A stretch of 38,395 nt of DNA from a virus, in IMG/VR virus record IMGVR_UViG_3300050821_002537, positions 1-38,395 of that record, one strand, 5' to 3'. Position 1 is the stretch's first letter. Each line of letters opens with the position of its first letter. Positions 1 through 7,852 of this stretch are shown in pieces. The notes under the pieces are model-generated. The model saw only the letters and a list, made by a program, of their open reading frames with translations. It was not told the origin of the DNA and ran no database searches. The position numbers and the translations under genes are program-made.

Positions 1-1121
1 TTTGCGACCTTTTGCAAAAGCGCTCCATCTACCTGTAGTTCATATGCCTCATATGATCCACCGAAGGCGAATAATCCGATGACATGAGCCGTATATTTCG
101 GAGTTACGCTACCAAGCACGTTAATACTTAAAAAGTTGGACGCTGATTCCACTTCATAACTATTGCCCGAGCTTGCCCCACTGCAAATAGGATTCGTAAA
201 GTTGGGGCTGAGAATAGCTGCCACCCAAGAGTTCGCATCGGCGTCGATGTCGGAGTTTGGGGTGCTCTGGTTATATGTGATAGCGCAACTTCCACCGCCC
301 GGAATATCGGTATGAATAAAACAACTGTCACAATGATTACTGTCGGTGTTGAGTTCGCTGTCCCATCCGTTTTGAACGTTCCCCGTTGTGATGAAACGAA
401 CAAACCAGTTATCGCTAACCACGGAACCAGAGTTAACCGCACCCGCACCGGCAATCTGAATGGCGTAATTACAATATTGGCCAGTGGCATTTAAACACTG
501 AATACTAAAGTCAATGAAGTGATTTGCAATAGTATTGCAGCCCGGACCACACGAACCGTTACTAACACCAAGAATCATCGCTGGCGTACTCGTTCCACCC
601 GTGCCACCATTCGGACCGGTTAGTGTGTCCCCGATAAACCAATTGAACGAGGAGCTAATCAGGCTCATGGAGCAGTTATCTGGCTGGAAAAAGGTTATTC
701 CGTAGGCGACAAAATTTTGTAGGCCGGTAAAGGTAATGCAACTCGCATAATTGAGGGTTACTTGGGTGGTAGTAACATTAGGTGAAATCCCAAACGAGCC
801 AACGACTCCTAGGTTTGCTGGAGCACAGAGGGATACTAGGCTAACGTTAGAAAGTCCAGTAGTCGGACCCGTGCCGCTGTAGCCGCATGGAAAGTATACC
901 GTGCCGCCAGTTGACGGTAGTGCGTTTACGGCGGCTTGGGTGGAAGCGAACTGATTGGCAAATACCGCCCCATTGATTGCGGCCACGTTGTTAAACGTTT
1001 CTACGCCGGTCCACGTACAAGATTGATCTAGTGCGCAGAATACGTGAACCGTTTGCGATTGGAGACTGGTGGCCGTTAACAATAAAATTATCGGACAACA
1101 CATCCAGAGTAATTTCTTCAA
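1..1121 (-). CDS. Secreted beta-helix (pectate-lyase-like) protein, 3' end beyond window
   Basis: The frame is open from 1121 to the left edge, so the C-terminus is missing. I start it at TTG 1121-1119, because AAGGAG lies 8 nt upstream and the TTG overlaps the preceding stop (TTGA). The product opens with a Sec signal peptide (MKKLLWMCCPIILLLTATSL), then about residues 58-78 read QAAVNALPSTGGTVYFPCG, the start of the pectate-lyase-3 / tailspike beta-helix fold. The rest is rich in Asn, Gly, Ser and Thr with several Cys, as in a parallel beta-helix. Such folds bind or cleave surface polysaccharide. The signal peptide is odd for a virion part and is shared with the beta-helix proteins at 30.7-35.7 kb. 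Family assignment is fairly safe; enzymatic activity is unproven. Confidence 0.75.
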   Translation of the reverse strand, partial: MKKLLWMCCPIILLLTATSLQSQTVHVFCALDQSCTWTGVETFNNVAAINGAVFANQFASTQAAVNALPSTGGTVYFPCGYSGTGPTTGLSNVSLVSLCAPANLGVVGSFGISPNVTTTQVTLNYASCITFTGLQNFVAYGITFFQPDNCSMSLISSSFNWFIGDTLTGPNGGTGGTSTPAMILGVSNGSCGPGCNTIANHFIDFSIQCLNATGQYCNYAIQIAGAGAVNSGSVVSDNWFVRFITTGNVQNGWDSELNTDSNHCDSCFIHTDIPGGGSCAITYNQSTPNSDIDADANSWVAAILSPNFTNPICSGASSGNSYEVESASNFLSINVLGSVTPKYTAHVIGLFAFGGSYEAYELQVDGALLQKVA

Positions 1122-1306
1122 GCGGCTTGCTCCTTAATCTCAATTGCGCGGGCGTGCATAATGGCTTTGCCGATGGCGTGAATTTTGGTAGTGAGTTTTT
1201 CTTCCCAGAATAAGTTCATCTTGCGGCCAAACGCCTCGCGATGTAGGCGCGTTCTCCATTGGCGCAAGAGGAAGTAAGCATTCGTAGTCGGGCGAAGGTC
1301 TTTCAC
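1118..1306 (-). CDS. Small helical protein, unknown function
   Basis: A 62-residue frame starts at GTG 1306 and ends in the TGA that overlaps the TTG start of the next gene. The protein is basic and predicted helical (…HAIGKAIMHARAIEIKEQAA). It lies 12 nt after the HNH gene stop and in the same frame, so it could be an independent gene or a remnant of a gene split by HNH insertion. No recognizable domain. Translational coupling with the downstream secreted beta-helix gene is the best argument that it is expressed. Confidence 0.5.
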   Translation of the reverse strand: MKDLRPTTNAYFLLRQWRTRLHREAFGRKMNLFWEEKLTTKIHAIGKAIMHARAIEIKEQAA

Positions 1307-1318
1307 TCGAATACGATT

Positions 1319-1924
1319 TTAGGGGAGTTGGAGGATGGTGTTCTTGGACTTGGAGTGTTCTAGAACCTTGCGGCAGTGTTCAACGAAAAAAGAAGCAGAA
1401 CGATTGGTTTTCATTTGGTTATCTACCGCGCAACACGGCACGCAATTCCCATCCGCGTATCCTAGGTTGTTATCAACCCTGTCAATACCATTGGATATAT
1501 ATGGCAGATTATCGGCGTTAATCCTTTTGTGTCTCGAATAATGCAAGTTGGATGGCGGCTCTCCGCAGTAATGGCACGGACTAGACGTAATTTCTATAAA
1601 TACTTCCAAGGATAGCGAGAAATCTAAACATCTCTTCTTTGCACTGCTCTTGTACATGGTATACATATCCATAATTGCAACCATGTTTCCTTGATGTTTG
1701 GGTCTGCCACAACCGCAACTCTTAACGCGGCCTTGTTTTAGATGGGTTGGAGTGCAAGTTTTACTTGCTCCGCAATCGCACAAACATAGCCACGTGGTTT
1801 CATACCAAACGTCACCACTGGCACGACGAGAAGATTTGCCTTTGCACGTAACTTTCCGTGGTTCTCCTAGGCCAACAACGGTCAGTTTATCGAAACGCTT
1901 ACCAATCGGCGGAATTATCGGCAT
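1319..1924 (-). CDS. HNH homing endonuclease
   Basis: This 201-residue protein has a Cys-rich zinc region at about 47-72 (WLCLCDCG … SCGC), a CHYC pair at 117-120 and an HNH-type core at 145-165 (NGIDRVDNNLGY, then CVPCC). The same layout occurs in the HNH protein at 18429-19238, so the two are related. Free-standing HNH enzymes of this kind nick DNA to spread themselves into sites lacking the gene. The ATG overlaps the preceding stop as TAATG, so it rides on the upstream gene's translation. It interrupts an otherwise compact run of small genes. Confidence 0.85.
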   Translation of the reverse strand: MPIIPPIGKRFDKLTVVGLGEPRKVTCKGKSSRRASGDVWYETTWLCLCDCGASKTCTPTHLKQGRVKSCGCGRPKHQGNMVAIMDMYTMYKSSAKKRCLDFSLSLEVFIEITSSPCHYCGEPPSNLHYSRHKRINADNLPYISNGIDRVDNNLGYADGNCVPCCAVDNQMKTNRSASFFVEHCRKVLEHSKSKNTILQLP

Positions 1925-2442
1925 TAATCGACGTATACCACGGAATTACCGCGCTGGGTTGGTATGCGCAGTTTTTCTTTGTATTGCTGCCAAATTTCTT
2001 CAGTCAAACACTCTTCGCGGCGAGGACTGAATAATGCGGGGCAGTGCTGGCAGATTCCGCGAGTTACCCCATCCGACTGCCTAGCCCACGCGATTGCTGA
2101 GCTTTGATCCTCGCGTTGATGTGAGCAATTTTCGGCACGAAGGATTTGACCTTCCCAATAGGCTTTCTGGGCTTGCAATTTGGCTTCGTGTGCTCTGGCC
2201 TGTTGCTTTTCGTGGAACTCGCTAACCGGAGGCTTGCGAGCTACCTCAATAGCTTGGGCCAGTTTTTCCGCAAACATGACTTGGCTTTCATTCATTCGGG
2301 CGTTGAATGCGGCTAATAGTTGGGCAAATTCGCTAACCGGAACAGAGATAGACTGCTTGGATTCGGTTAACTGTTCCGGTTCTGGTGGAAGTTCTTCGGT
2401 CCCTACGGGAGATTCAAATGGGTTAACTTTACTACGCGGCAA
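1924..2442 (-). CDS. Coiled-coil protein with C-terminal Cys/His motif, unknown
   Basis: About 172 residues. The N-terminal third is Pro/Glu-rich, the middle (KLAQAIEVARK … HEAKLQAQKAYWEG) is a likely coiled coil, and the C-terminal part carries C-S-H and a CQHC pair that could bind zinc. The start is uncertain: TTG 2442 sits 10 nt after AGGAG, whereas the in-frame GTG at 2451 is only 1 nt from it. It ends in TAATG overlap with the HNH gene. No family recognised; its position after the glycan cassette does not reveal a role. Confidence 0.6.
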   Translation of the reverse strand: MPRSKVNPFESPVGTEELPPEPEQLTESKQSISVPVSEFAQLLAAFNARMNESQVMFAEKLAQAIEVARKPPVSEFHEKQQARAHEAKLQAQKAYWEGQILRAENCSHQREDQSSAIAWARQSDGVTRGICQHCPALFSPRREECLTEEIWQQYKEKLRIPTQRGNSVVYVD

Positions 2443-2488
2443 AAGTATCACGCTCCTAAGTTCTAAATGCTAAAGAAGTTGTTGGATA

Positions 2489-3088
2489 TTACGCAAAGTA
2501 TTCGTTTATCTTGCTAGCTATTTCATCCCAAGTTTTGCCTTCCCAAGATTTCACTAATTCGGCAGTAACCTGTTTTTGTGGAATGTGTTCTTTTTTGCAA
2601 GCGCAAAACTTAAAATTGTAAGCTATTGAACTTCCCGCTAGGCGGGCCGGGTCGGCCACTGATGGCTCCCAATCGCGGATAATAAAATTGAGATTATCGT
2701 TTTGGCTCCAATGCAATATTCCGCAATCATGCCCATGTTCCGCAACGGCCAATCTTGCTGCGTTGGTATATGCTCCAATAGCTTGATGCGCGATATTGAT
2801 AATCTTAGCCTCTAATTCTCCCACGGAGAATCCACCCAGAGTATCGGGCAGCGTTTTCCAGTTATAGAAGCTTGTAACCCTTGATATAACAGCGCCACTA
2901 TTGAGCGCGACAATACCAGCATTACGATTCCATTCTGGAACCGTAAAAAATTTAACGCGATCTAGTCGGTAATCGTTGATTTGTGATTCGATGCCAGTTT
3001 TTACGGTTTCAAAGAAAACCTTTTCGGCGGCTATATGAATTGCTGGTGGACTATTGTGATGTGGAGTTGACGATGGGGTGTATGCCAT
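2489..3088 (-). CDS. Unknown protein sharing a capsid-tail-like motif
   Basis: A 199-residue protein starting 1 nt after the preceding stop. The first 134 residues match nothing I recognise. Residues 138-161 (RDWEPSVADPARLAGSSIAY plus NFKF) align without gaps to residues 282-305 of the spliced major capsid protein, with 18 of 24 identical, while the codons differ mostly in third positions. That pattern means old, selected homology and not a recent copy. The C-terminal 38 residues (Cys pair, then a helical tail) are unrelated to the capsid. It could bind the capsid or share a fold element; no function can be assigned. Confidence 0.7.
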   Translation of the reverse strand: MAYTPSSTPHHNSPPAIHIAAEKVFFETVKTGIESQINDYRLDRVKFFTVPEWNRNAGIVALNSGAVISRVTSFYNWKTLPDTLGGFSVGELEAKIINIAHQAIGAYTNAARLAVAEHGHDCGILHWSQNDNLNFIIRDWEPSVADPARLAGSSIAYNFKFCACKKEHIPQKQVTAELVKSWEGKTWDEIASKINEYFA

Positions 3089-3089
3089 T

Positions 3090-3911
3090 TTATTTTACCA
3101 ATGCCATTTTTTCTTCGATTTCGGCTTGTGCAACCCCAGATTCTGCAACCGCAAGCAAACTGCCGGAATAGGAGTAAATCCCCCAGTGCTTTAGCGTAAC
3201 CCACGGTGCCATCCAAACCTTACCGCCTAATGATTTCCACATACGGGTGAACCAATAATCCTCAGACAGATAATTCTTTGTTGCAGGGTCAATCTCAGCG
3301 CGGTAGAAGTCGTAAATTTCTGGACCATAGAAACTGGGTTCGTCCGACATTGGAATGTAAGACTGCACCTTGCCAGAATCAATCATTTTTTCGTATACAG
3401 AGCGATTGATTAACATGAAGCCGGTTCCGGCGTCAGTAACTTCGTTGAGCGTGTCTAGGCTGATCTGAGCTACTTTTTCTTTCTCGGTTTTGCCGACTAT
3501 GTTAATGACGAAATCCCCACAAACTTTATCGAGCCGGTCTACTGGAATGTTGTGGTCAATAGTTACAGCTTTCTTAACTCGCGACCAGTTGATTTGTTTC
3601 TTGGGATAAGGCGCGGCAATAAATTCCTCATTCAGTGTCAACATCTTTAGGATGTCCGCCGCCTGAAACTCTATGTCGCTATCAATCAACATTTGGTGAG
3701 TAAATGTAGACGACAGGAATAGGTCTGCTTGCCGATTACGCGCCCGAGTAACCAAGCTATCGTGCATAAAGTTAATCGAAAGCGGTACTTCGTAAGCGCG
3801 ACACAAGCTGGCCAAACTTAACAGGCCATTCACGTAGGGCGATAAGCATGTCAGATTATAGACTGGCGTGGTCAGGAATAAGCTTTTTCCGGCTAGTTCG
3901 TCAACTCTCAC
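3090..3911 (-). CDS. Glycosyltransferase-like protein (GT-A fold)
   Basis: About 273 residues from GTG 3911, whose first bases overlap the previous stop (GTGA). The N-terminus reads SLFLTTPVYN, and an acidic DSDI motif near residue 80 follows a RNRQADLFL helix, as in phage and bacterial GT-A transferases where DxD binds the metal and nucleotide sugar. It sits beside SAM-dependent methyltransferases and a sugar epimerase, so it probably helps build or modify a glycan. The target (virion, host envelope or DNA) cannot be told from sequence. An upstream TTG at 3929 is the alternative start. Confidence 0.7.
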   Translation of the reverse strand: MRVDELAGKSLFLTTPVYNLTCLSPYVNGLLSLASLCRAYEVPLSINFMHDSLVTRARNRQADLFLSSTFTHQMLIDSDIEFQAADILKMLTLNEEFIAAPYPKKQINWSRVKKAVTIDHNIPVDRLDKVCGDFVINIVGKTEKEKVAQISLDTLNEVTDAGTGFMLINRSVYEKMIDSGKVQSYIPMSDEPSFYGPEIYDFYRAEIDPATKNYLSEDYWFTRMWKSLGGKVWMAPWVTLKHWGIYSYSGSLLAVAESGVAQAEIEEKMALVK

Positions 3912-4519
3912 GGTATCTCTTTCCACCAAATTCTGGAATGTTCAGCTACGTTAAATGTACCTAGAATTTCAGTACACGCCTGCACTACTCCCGGCGATCC
4001 CATATCGTAGTCGTGGCCACAAAGTAAACCGTTAGGTTCCAAGACCGAAAGCGCCGTTTTAATATCGCGCATCACGTTTTCATATCTGTGCGACCCGTCG
4101 ATAAAGACCATATCGTATTTGGGTGGTTGCGGCGCATTGGCGAAGTCTAGCGAGCCATGGTCGGCTTTCCATGGCAGAACCCTACCAGAAGCGATATGTT
4201 GGCTTAAATTGGCCGCAAACGTGTCACAGATGGCGCTCCGCTCTTTCCATGAGATAACAATATCTTCTGGCCCCTTGAAGCTATCGCAGGCGATTACAAA
4301 GCCGGTAGTATGGTCGGCCATGGCCATCGTTGTGCGACCATAGTAGCTACCTAGTTCTAAGATTTTTGTGTGGGTACACGCGGAGTGAGCTAGGAAAGCT
4401 AAGTCGTCCCAGCCGCTCAATCCCTTTACGTTTAGGGCGTTATCTAATCCGCAATCTTTAAAGCGTGGAATATTGTTTAGGCAGGCATCCAACGCTTGTT
4501 GATCTTTATCTACAGGCAA
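3908..4519 (-). CDS. SAM-dependent methyltransferase (Methyltransf_24-like)
   Basis: 203 residues. The SAM-binding motif I is ILELGSYYGRTT at about 53-64, the acidic residue binding the ribose follows in VIACDSF, and a late motif reads YDMVFIDGSHRYENV, typical of class I methyltransferases that act on sugars or of the cephalosporin-hydroxylase-like group. The start is TTG 4519, overlapping the preceding gene by 10 nt; the 3' end overlaps the glycosyltransferase by GTGA. It likely methylates a glycan made by the neighbouring enzymes. A similar domain forms the C-terminal half of the fusion protein at 8874-10223. Confidence 0.8.
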   Translation of the reverse strand: MPVDKDQQALDACLNNIPRFKDCGLDNALNVKGLSGWDDLAFLAHSACTHTKILELGSYYGRTTMAMADHTTGFVIACDSFKGPEDIVISWKERSAICDTFAANLSQHIASGRVLPWKADHGSLDFANAPQPPKYDMVFIDGSHRYENVMRDIKTALSVLEPNGLLCGHDYDMGSPGVVQACTEILGTFNVAEHSRIWWKEIP

Positions 4520-4833
4520 ACATCAACCTGAATTCTGACGGTTTTACCTTTGATTTCGTGCCAAAGTATCGGAGCTTCATAGCTTGGTTTTGAATCATTT
4601 TCGTAAGTGTAGCATCTAATGCTGTATTTACCAACCACTAGGTTCTCTGGCTTTTTACCAGAACCGCCGAGAAAGCCGTTGAGCGTAATCCAGACTTCAC
4701 CAGCACCGTTAATTTGGGTACGCTTGACTGTAGCTTGGGAACCGTTAGGACGGGATACTTCTACGTTGTAATCGTCGGGATTATCCCCTAGATCAAGGGG
4801 AACGAGTTCTACGTTATTCCACCAAACCTTCAA
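4510..4833 (-). CDS. Small beta-rich protein, unknown
   Basis: 107 residues from TTG 4833 (MKVWWNNVELVPLDLGDNP…), alternating hydrophobic strands and turns with a GGSGKKPENL loop. No signal peptide or catalytic motif. It lies between two small structural-looking proteins and the methyltransferase, so a minor virion role is possible. No family recognised. The TTG start is supported by similar MK-initiating TTG starts elsewhere in this window, not by a clear ribosome site. Confidence 0.6.
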   Translation of the reverse strand: MKVWWNNVELVPLDLGDNPDDYNVEVSRPNGSQATVKRTQINGAGEVWITLNGFLGGSGKKPENLVVGKYSIRCYTYENDSKPSYEAPILWHEIKGKTVRIQVDVCL

Positions 4834-4886
4834 TCAGTTAATCCGCTTCTCTCTTAATCGGCATAAACTATTGATAACAAAGGGCT

Positions 4887-5246
4887 TCAATATTGAACGA
4901 CCACCAAGTCTACCGTCTGTTGGAGATTAAGATTGGCGTTGGTTGAATTGATTAGCGGCACCTGTACTCGCGGATGGTTGCCAGAAGCGTAAGAACCGCT
5001 AGCTGGAGCCAATAATTGTACCGCGCCAAAAGAAAGTCCAGTATTCATGTTGGCGTTGGCTAAGTTTGCGGGAAGGGTCGCCTCTACCTGGCCGTTGCCC
5101 TGGAATTGAAACGGCACAGTCAGGGTAATAGTGGTTTGGCCGCCATTTCCCGTGACATTGCCAGCGGCTATAGCATTAGGCGAGTAGACGCGAGAGTGTT
5201 CCGAGCTAGTAGTGCGGGTCCAATTGCTTTTCTGAAATGATGCCAT
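4887..5246 (-). CDS. Putative virion surface (decoration-like) protein
   Basis: 119 residues, Asn/Thr/Gly-rich and almost Cys-free, predicted all-beta. ATG 5246 has AAGGAG 9 nt upstream, one of the strongest ribosome sites in the window, which suggests high expression. It resembles the 5753-6139 product in size, composition and ending in a hydrophobic strand. The two are separated only by an HNH-AP2 endonuclease, so they may be neighbours in a decoration or neck module. Function is inferred from composition and context only. Confidence 0.6.
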   Translation of the reverse strand: MASFQKSNWTRTTSSEHSRVYSPNAIAAGNVTGNGGQTTITLTVPFQFQGNGQVEATLPANLANANMNTGLSFGAVQLLAPASGSYASGNHPRVQVPLINSTNANLNLQQTVDLVVVQY

Positions 5247-5250
5247 AATC

Positions 5251-5727
5251 CTAAACTCCTTCTGGAAAATTCAATGTTGCGAATTCCCCATGGTACTGCT
5301 TGGCTGCTGCGTCATATGCTTTGGCGGCTTCTATTTTGTTCTTAAAGTAGCCAAGGCTTTTTTGTTTGCCGTCTACCTTGATTCTAGCCGCCCAGTACGA
5401 ACAACCGCGAACCACAAACCAAACCACGCCACGATATCCGCTTGTATTGTTTTTCTGTACAAGTTGCTTGCGGCGTTGATTATCGCATCTTGCCACGTAC
5501 CGCAAATTGCTTTTCTGGTAATTCAACCTATTGAAATCTATGTGGTCACATTCGTAACCTTTTGGCGGTTGCCCCAGAATAAATTTGTGCATCAGTGTTC
5601 TATCTTTTGTGCTTACCACATATCCGCCATTAAGGATGCACCACTTGCTATAGGCGGTTAACTTTTCAAAGAACTCGTTGTCTACTATTGCAAACATCTC
5701 AGAGTTTGTTAGGGAAATTAGCTTCAT
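5251..5727 (-). CDS. HNH-AP2 homing endonuclease
   Basis: About 158 residues from ATG 5727 (GTG 5745 is the alternative, with no better ribosome site). The HNH_3-type core reads GYECDHIDFNRLNYQKSNLR at about 75-94, with the DH and the N that bind metal. The C-terminal AP2 domain (SGYRGVVWF … YWAARIKVDGK … LGYFKNKIEAAKAYDAAA) is the DNA-binding module found in many mobile HNH proteins. It has landed between two strongly translated small structural-like genes. A TATAAT element just upstream may give it its own promoter. Confidence 0.9.
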   Translation of the reverse strand: MKLISLTNSEMFAIVDNEFFEKLTAYSKWCILNGGYVVSTKDRTLMHKFILGQPPKGYECDHIDFNRLNYQKSNLRYVARCDNQRRKQLVQKNNTSGYRGVVWFVVRGCSYWAARIKVDGKQKSLGYFKNKIEAAKAYDAAAKQYHGEFATLNFPEGV

Positions 5728-5736
5728 TTGGAAGCT

Positions 5737-5742
5737 ATTATA
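5737..5742 (-). promoter_or_regulatory. Candidate -10 box for the HNH-AP2 gene
   Basis: A perfect TATAAT (read on the minus strand) lies 10 nt before ATG 5727. No good -35 is seen at 16-18 nt. Its use would give an almost leaderless transcript. The free-standing LAGLIDADG gene also has a TATAAT close to its start, which is why I list this weak call. Confidence 0.3.
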
Positions 5743-5752
5743 CACCCTATAC

Positions 5753-6139
5753 TCAGACCCCTTGGTTGAACACGAACAGCAATCGCGAATTGGTGTTGAT
5801 GTTAGCCGTGCTTCCCATACCGTAGAACGTTACGTTAATTCCAGAGCTATTCTGGAATACGCTCGAAATAGCTACGTTCGTGGTGTTCAGGAAGTTGATG
5901 TTGGATTGCTGAATATTGGGTGCTGGCGAGTTGTAATTTGTGTTCGCAAGCAGCGTAACCGCGATTGGTAGCTGATAAGTGTTAGAAGTGAAGAACGAAC
6001 CGCTGCCAGCAACAGGGGCGACAAAGGTTACAGTGGTCGCAGTATTTGCTGTTAACGCAATATTTTGGTTGCAAATTGCCTCGCACCAGAGTCCCACAGA
6101 AGACGATTGAGCAGAACTAAGATTGCCTACGTTTGACAT
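5753..6139 (-). CDS. Putative virion surface (decoration-like) protein
   Basis: 128 residues, rich in Thr, Asn, Ser and Ala, predicted beta-sandwich, with AAGGAG 9 nt before ATG 6139. Like the 4887-5246 product it ends in a hydrophobic strand (RLLFVFNQGV) and appears to be strongly translated. It begins a transcription unit after an 89-nt gap holding only this ribosome site and no convincing promoter. A decoration, neck or minor capsid role is plausible from context only. Confidence 0.6.
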   Translation of the reverse strand: MSNVGNLSSAQSSSVGLWCEAICNQNIALTANTATTVTFVAPVAGSGSFFTSNTYQLPIAVTLLANTNYNSPAPNIQQSNINFLNTTNVAISSVFQNSSGINVTFYGMGSTANINTNSRLLFVFNQGV

Positions 6140-6228
6140 GGAAGATATCTCCTTGGGCTGGCGATTTGCGCGGCCCTGTTAACAGTTAAAATCGTAGAGA
6201 ACTTTGTGGAAGCAATACAATGGCGGGA

Positions 6229-7101
6229 TTATTTTTGGGCAAAAACGGTATCTACTAGATATTTGAAAACGCTTTCTGTGGTTAGGTTTTCTCGCGCATG
6301 CTTCATTACTTTTTCGATAACCCGATTGTAGAAGTCAATCGCGGTATCCTTGCCTTCTGTCGGGCTGTATTCGATTAATCGGCGCACCATATCTACTTCA
6401 CGCTTAGGATAGCGGTGCATAACTAAGTCTGGAGTTCCGTCTATTGCGCGATGGTACGGTATTGCCCACTGGCTCAAAATCTCCACGTGGCGCATACAAT
6501 CGTGTCCCATGCGTCTCATAGTAGGCGCGAAGTAGCTACAAGCATACCCGGCGAGATAATCCTTTTCGTTATCGTAAACCGTAGATTGGTTTATTAGCGG
6601 ATCGTATGCAGACATGAAGCGAGTTTTTTCTGGCATTGACGGCAGAATTTTGTGGGCAGGGATACCGAAGTGAATTGGCCAGAAGCCGTCTATCTGACTG
6701 CACAATTCCCTTTTGAACATGAGCACCTTATCGTGCAACGGAAAGGTATAAGGCGAATCCTCGCCATCCACGGCTGCTATTTTGTTTCTTGGATATACAG
6801 AAGTAATGCCGCCAAAATAGAGTTGATTTCTCTGTATTGACCCGAAAATAACAATGTCGAAAAACTTATTCTTGAGTTTGTTTACAATATCGTCTCGGTC
6901 TACCGCTAGAGTGGGATCAAGTAATTTGCAGTGCGAGAAGCCGCGACCATGAAAGCCTGATACATCGCCATAATCGGTGTATAGATAACTACAACGCGGA
7001 AAGTCTACGAAGTCTCCTCCGAGCGTAAGCCTGCCGCCGTGGCATATTGTGTCGGCCATGAAATCTGGCAAATCGCCGTTAGTTAAAAAAAGTATCTTCA
7101 A
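6229..7101 (-). CDS. Glycosyltransferase-like protein (CgeB-type context)
   Basis: 290 residues from TTG 7101, which overlaps the previous stop as TTGA; the resulting N-terminus MKILFLTNGDLPDF is the classic first strand of a GT-B Rossmann domain, so the longer frame from 7146 is unlikely. Later segments (NKFFDIVIFGSIQRNQ, IAAVDGEDSPYTF, SYFAPTMRRMGHDCMRHVE) resemble phage and bacterial sugar transferases that include a DGED-like nucleotide-sugar region. It belongs to the glycan cassette. Exact donor and acceptor cannot be inferred. Confidence 0.6.
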   Translation of the reverse strand: MKILFLTNGDLPDFMADTICHGGRLTLGGDFVDFPRCSYLYTDYGDVSGFHGRGFSHCKLLDPTLAVDRDDIVNKLKNKFFDIVIFGSIQRNQLYFGGITSVYPRNKIAAVDGEDSPYTFPLHDKVLMFKRELCSQIDGFWPIHFGIPAHKILPSMPEKTRFMSAYDPLINQSTVYDNEKDYLAGYACSYFAPTMRRMGHDCMRHVEILSQWAIPYHRAIDGTPDLVMHRYPKREVDMVRRLIEYSPTEGKDTAIDFYNRVIEKVMKHARENLTTESVFKYLVDTVFAQK

Positions 7102-7307
7102 ATGGGGTTTTTCTCCCAAAATTCTGGCGTCCCAAAACCTTGCCAACTATCATGCTCTGGTGCCTCAACATAACCATCTCGCAATTCGTGTTGTGGCTCT
7201 TTGTTGACCCACATAATGCCGACACCAAACGGACCAAGGCCACCGAGACATACCCGGTTACGCTTGGTATCTTTGAAAATTATTGGGCATGGAGGTTTAT
7301 ATTTCAT
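7098..7307 (-). CDS. Small unknown protein of the glycan cassette
   Basis: 69 residues, starting with ATG overlapping the methyltransferase stop (ATGA) and ending with TTGA overlap to the next gene. It is rich in Gly, Pro and Trp (CLGGLGPFGVGIMWVNKEPQ) and has no recognised domain. The tight overlaps on both sides argue strongly that it is translated with its enzyme neighbours. Confidence 0.65.
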   Translation of the reverse strand: MKYKPPCPIIFKDTKRNRVCLGGLGPFGVGIMWVNKEPQHELRDGYVEAPEHDSWQGFGTPEFWEKNPI

Positions 7308-7852
7308 AATTTTTTAAACACCGCAATCCAGTCCTTCCACTGGTCGCCGCTGATAATTTCTTCGCCTACCTTGAATTCGTATTCGCTAATGTGGCTGTAG
7401 ATCAATTCCACTGGTTGCCCCATACGCTCTGACCACTTTTGTAATGCTAGCCCAGAACCGGGATAAAATCTCCAGCAATCTACGGGGCATGGATGATATG
7501 GGCCGGTACTGGGTGCTTGTAAATAAATCAAACCACTATTTTTGAGTACGCGCACCATTTCCATAAACAGCAACCAAAAGAATTCTACATGCTCCATGGT
7601 GGACGAAGAAACCACGATGTCTGCATATTCGTTGGGTAAATCCACCGAGTACGGGTCGCTAGTCACGATGTCTACATGCTTACCGTGTACGCAGTCTATT
7701 CCAACGTACTTCACGGTTTCGGGAATTATCTGACGGATCGAACCGTTAATGTCTTGCGAACCGAACTCTACTACGGTCGCAGTCTCGGGCGAGATTTCAC
7801 CGGCAAATTTGTCAAAGAAAAACTTCGCGTTTTCATAGGCGGTTCCGTGCAT
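7304..7852 (-). CDS. SAM-dependent methyltransferase (Methyltransf_11-like)
   Basis: 182 residues from ATG 7852, which overlaps the epimerase stop as TAATG. Motif I is degenerate (VVEFGSQDINGS), followed by VGIDCVHGKHVDIV and the hallmark segment ADIVVSSSTMEHVEFF plus LKNSGLIYLQAPS typical of Methyltransf_11. It probably methylates a small molecule or sugar together with the other cassette enzymes. The start at TTG 7876 would add eight residues with no homology value. Confidence 0.75.
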   Translation of the reverse strand: MHGTAYENAKFFFDKFAGEISPETATVVEFGSQDINGSIRQIIPETVKYVGIDCVHGKHVDIVTSDPYSVDLPNEYADIVVSSSTMEHVEFFWLLFMEMVRVLKNSGLIYLQAPSTGPYHPCPVDCWRFYPGSGLALQKWSERMGQPVELIYSHISEYEFKVGEEIISGDQWKDWIAVFKKL

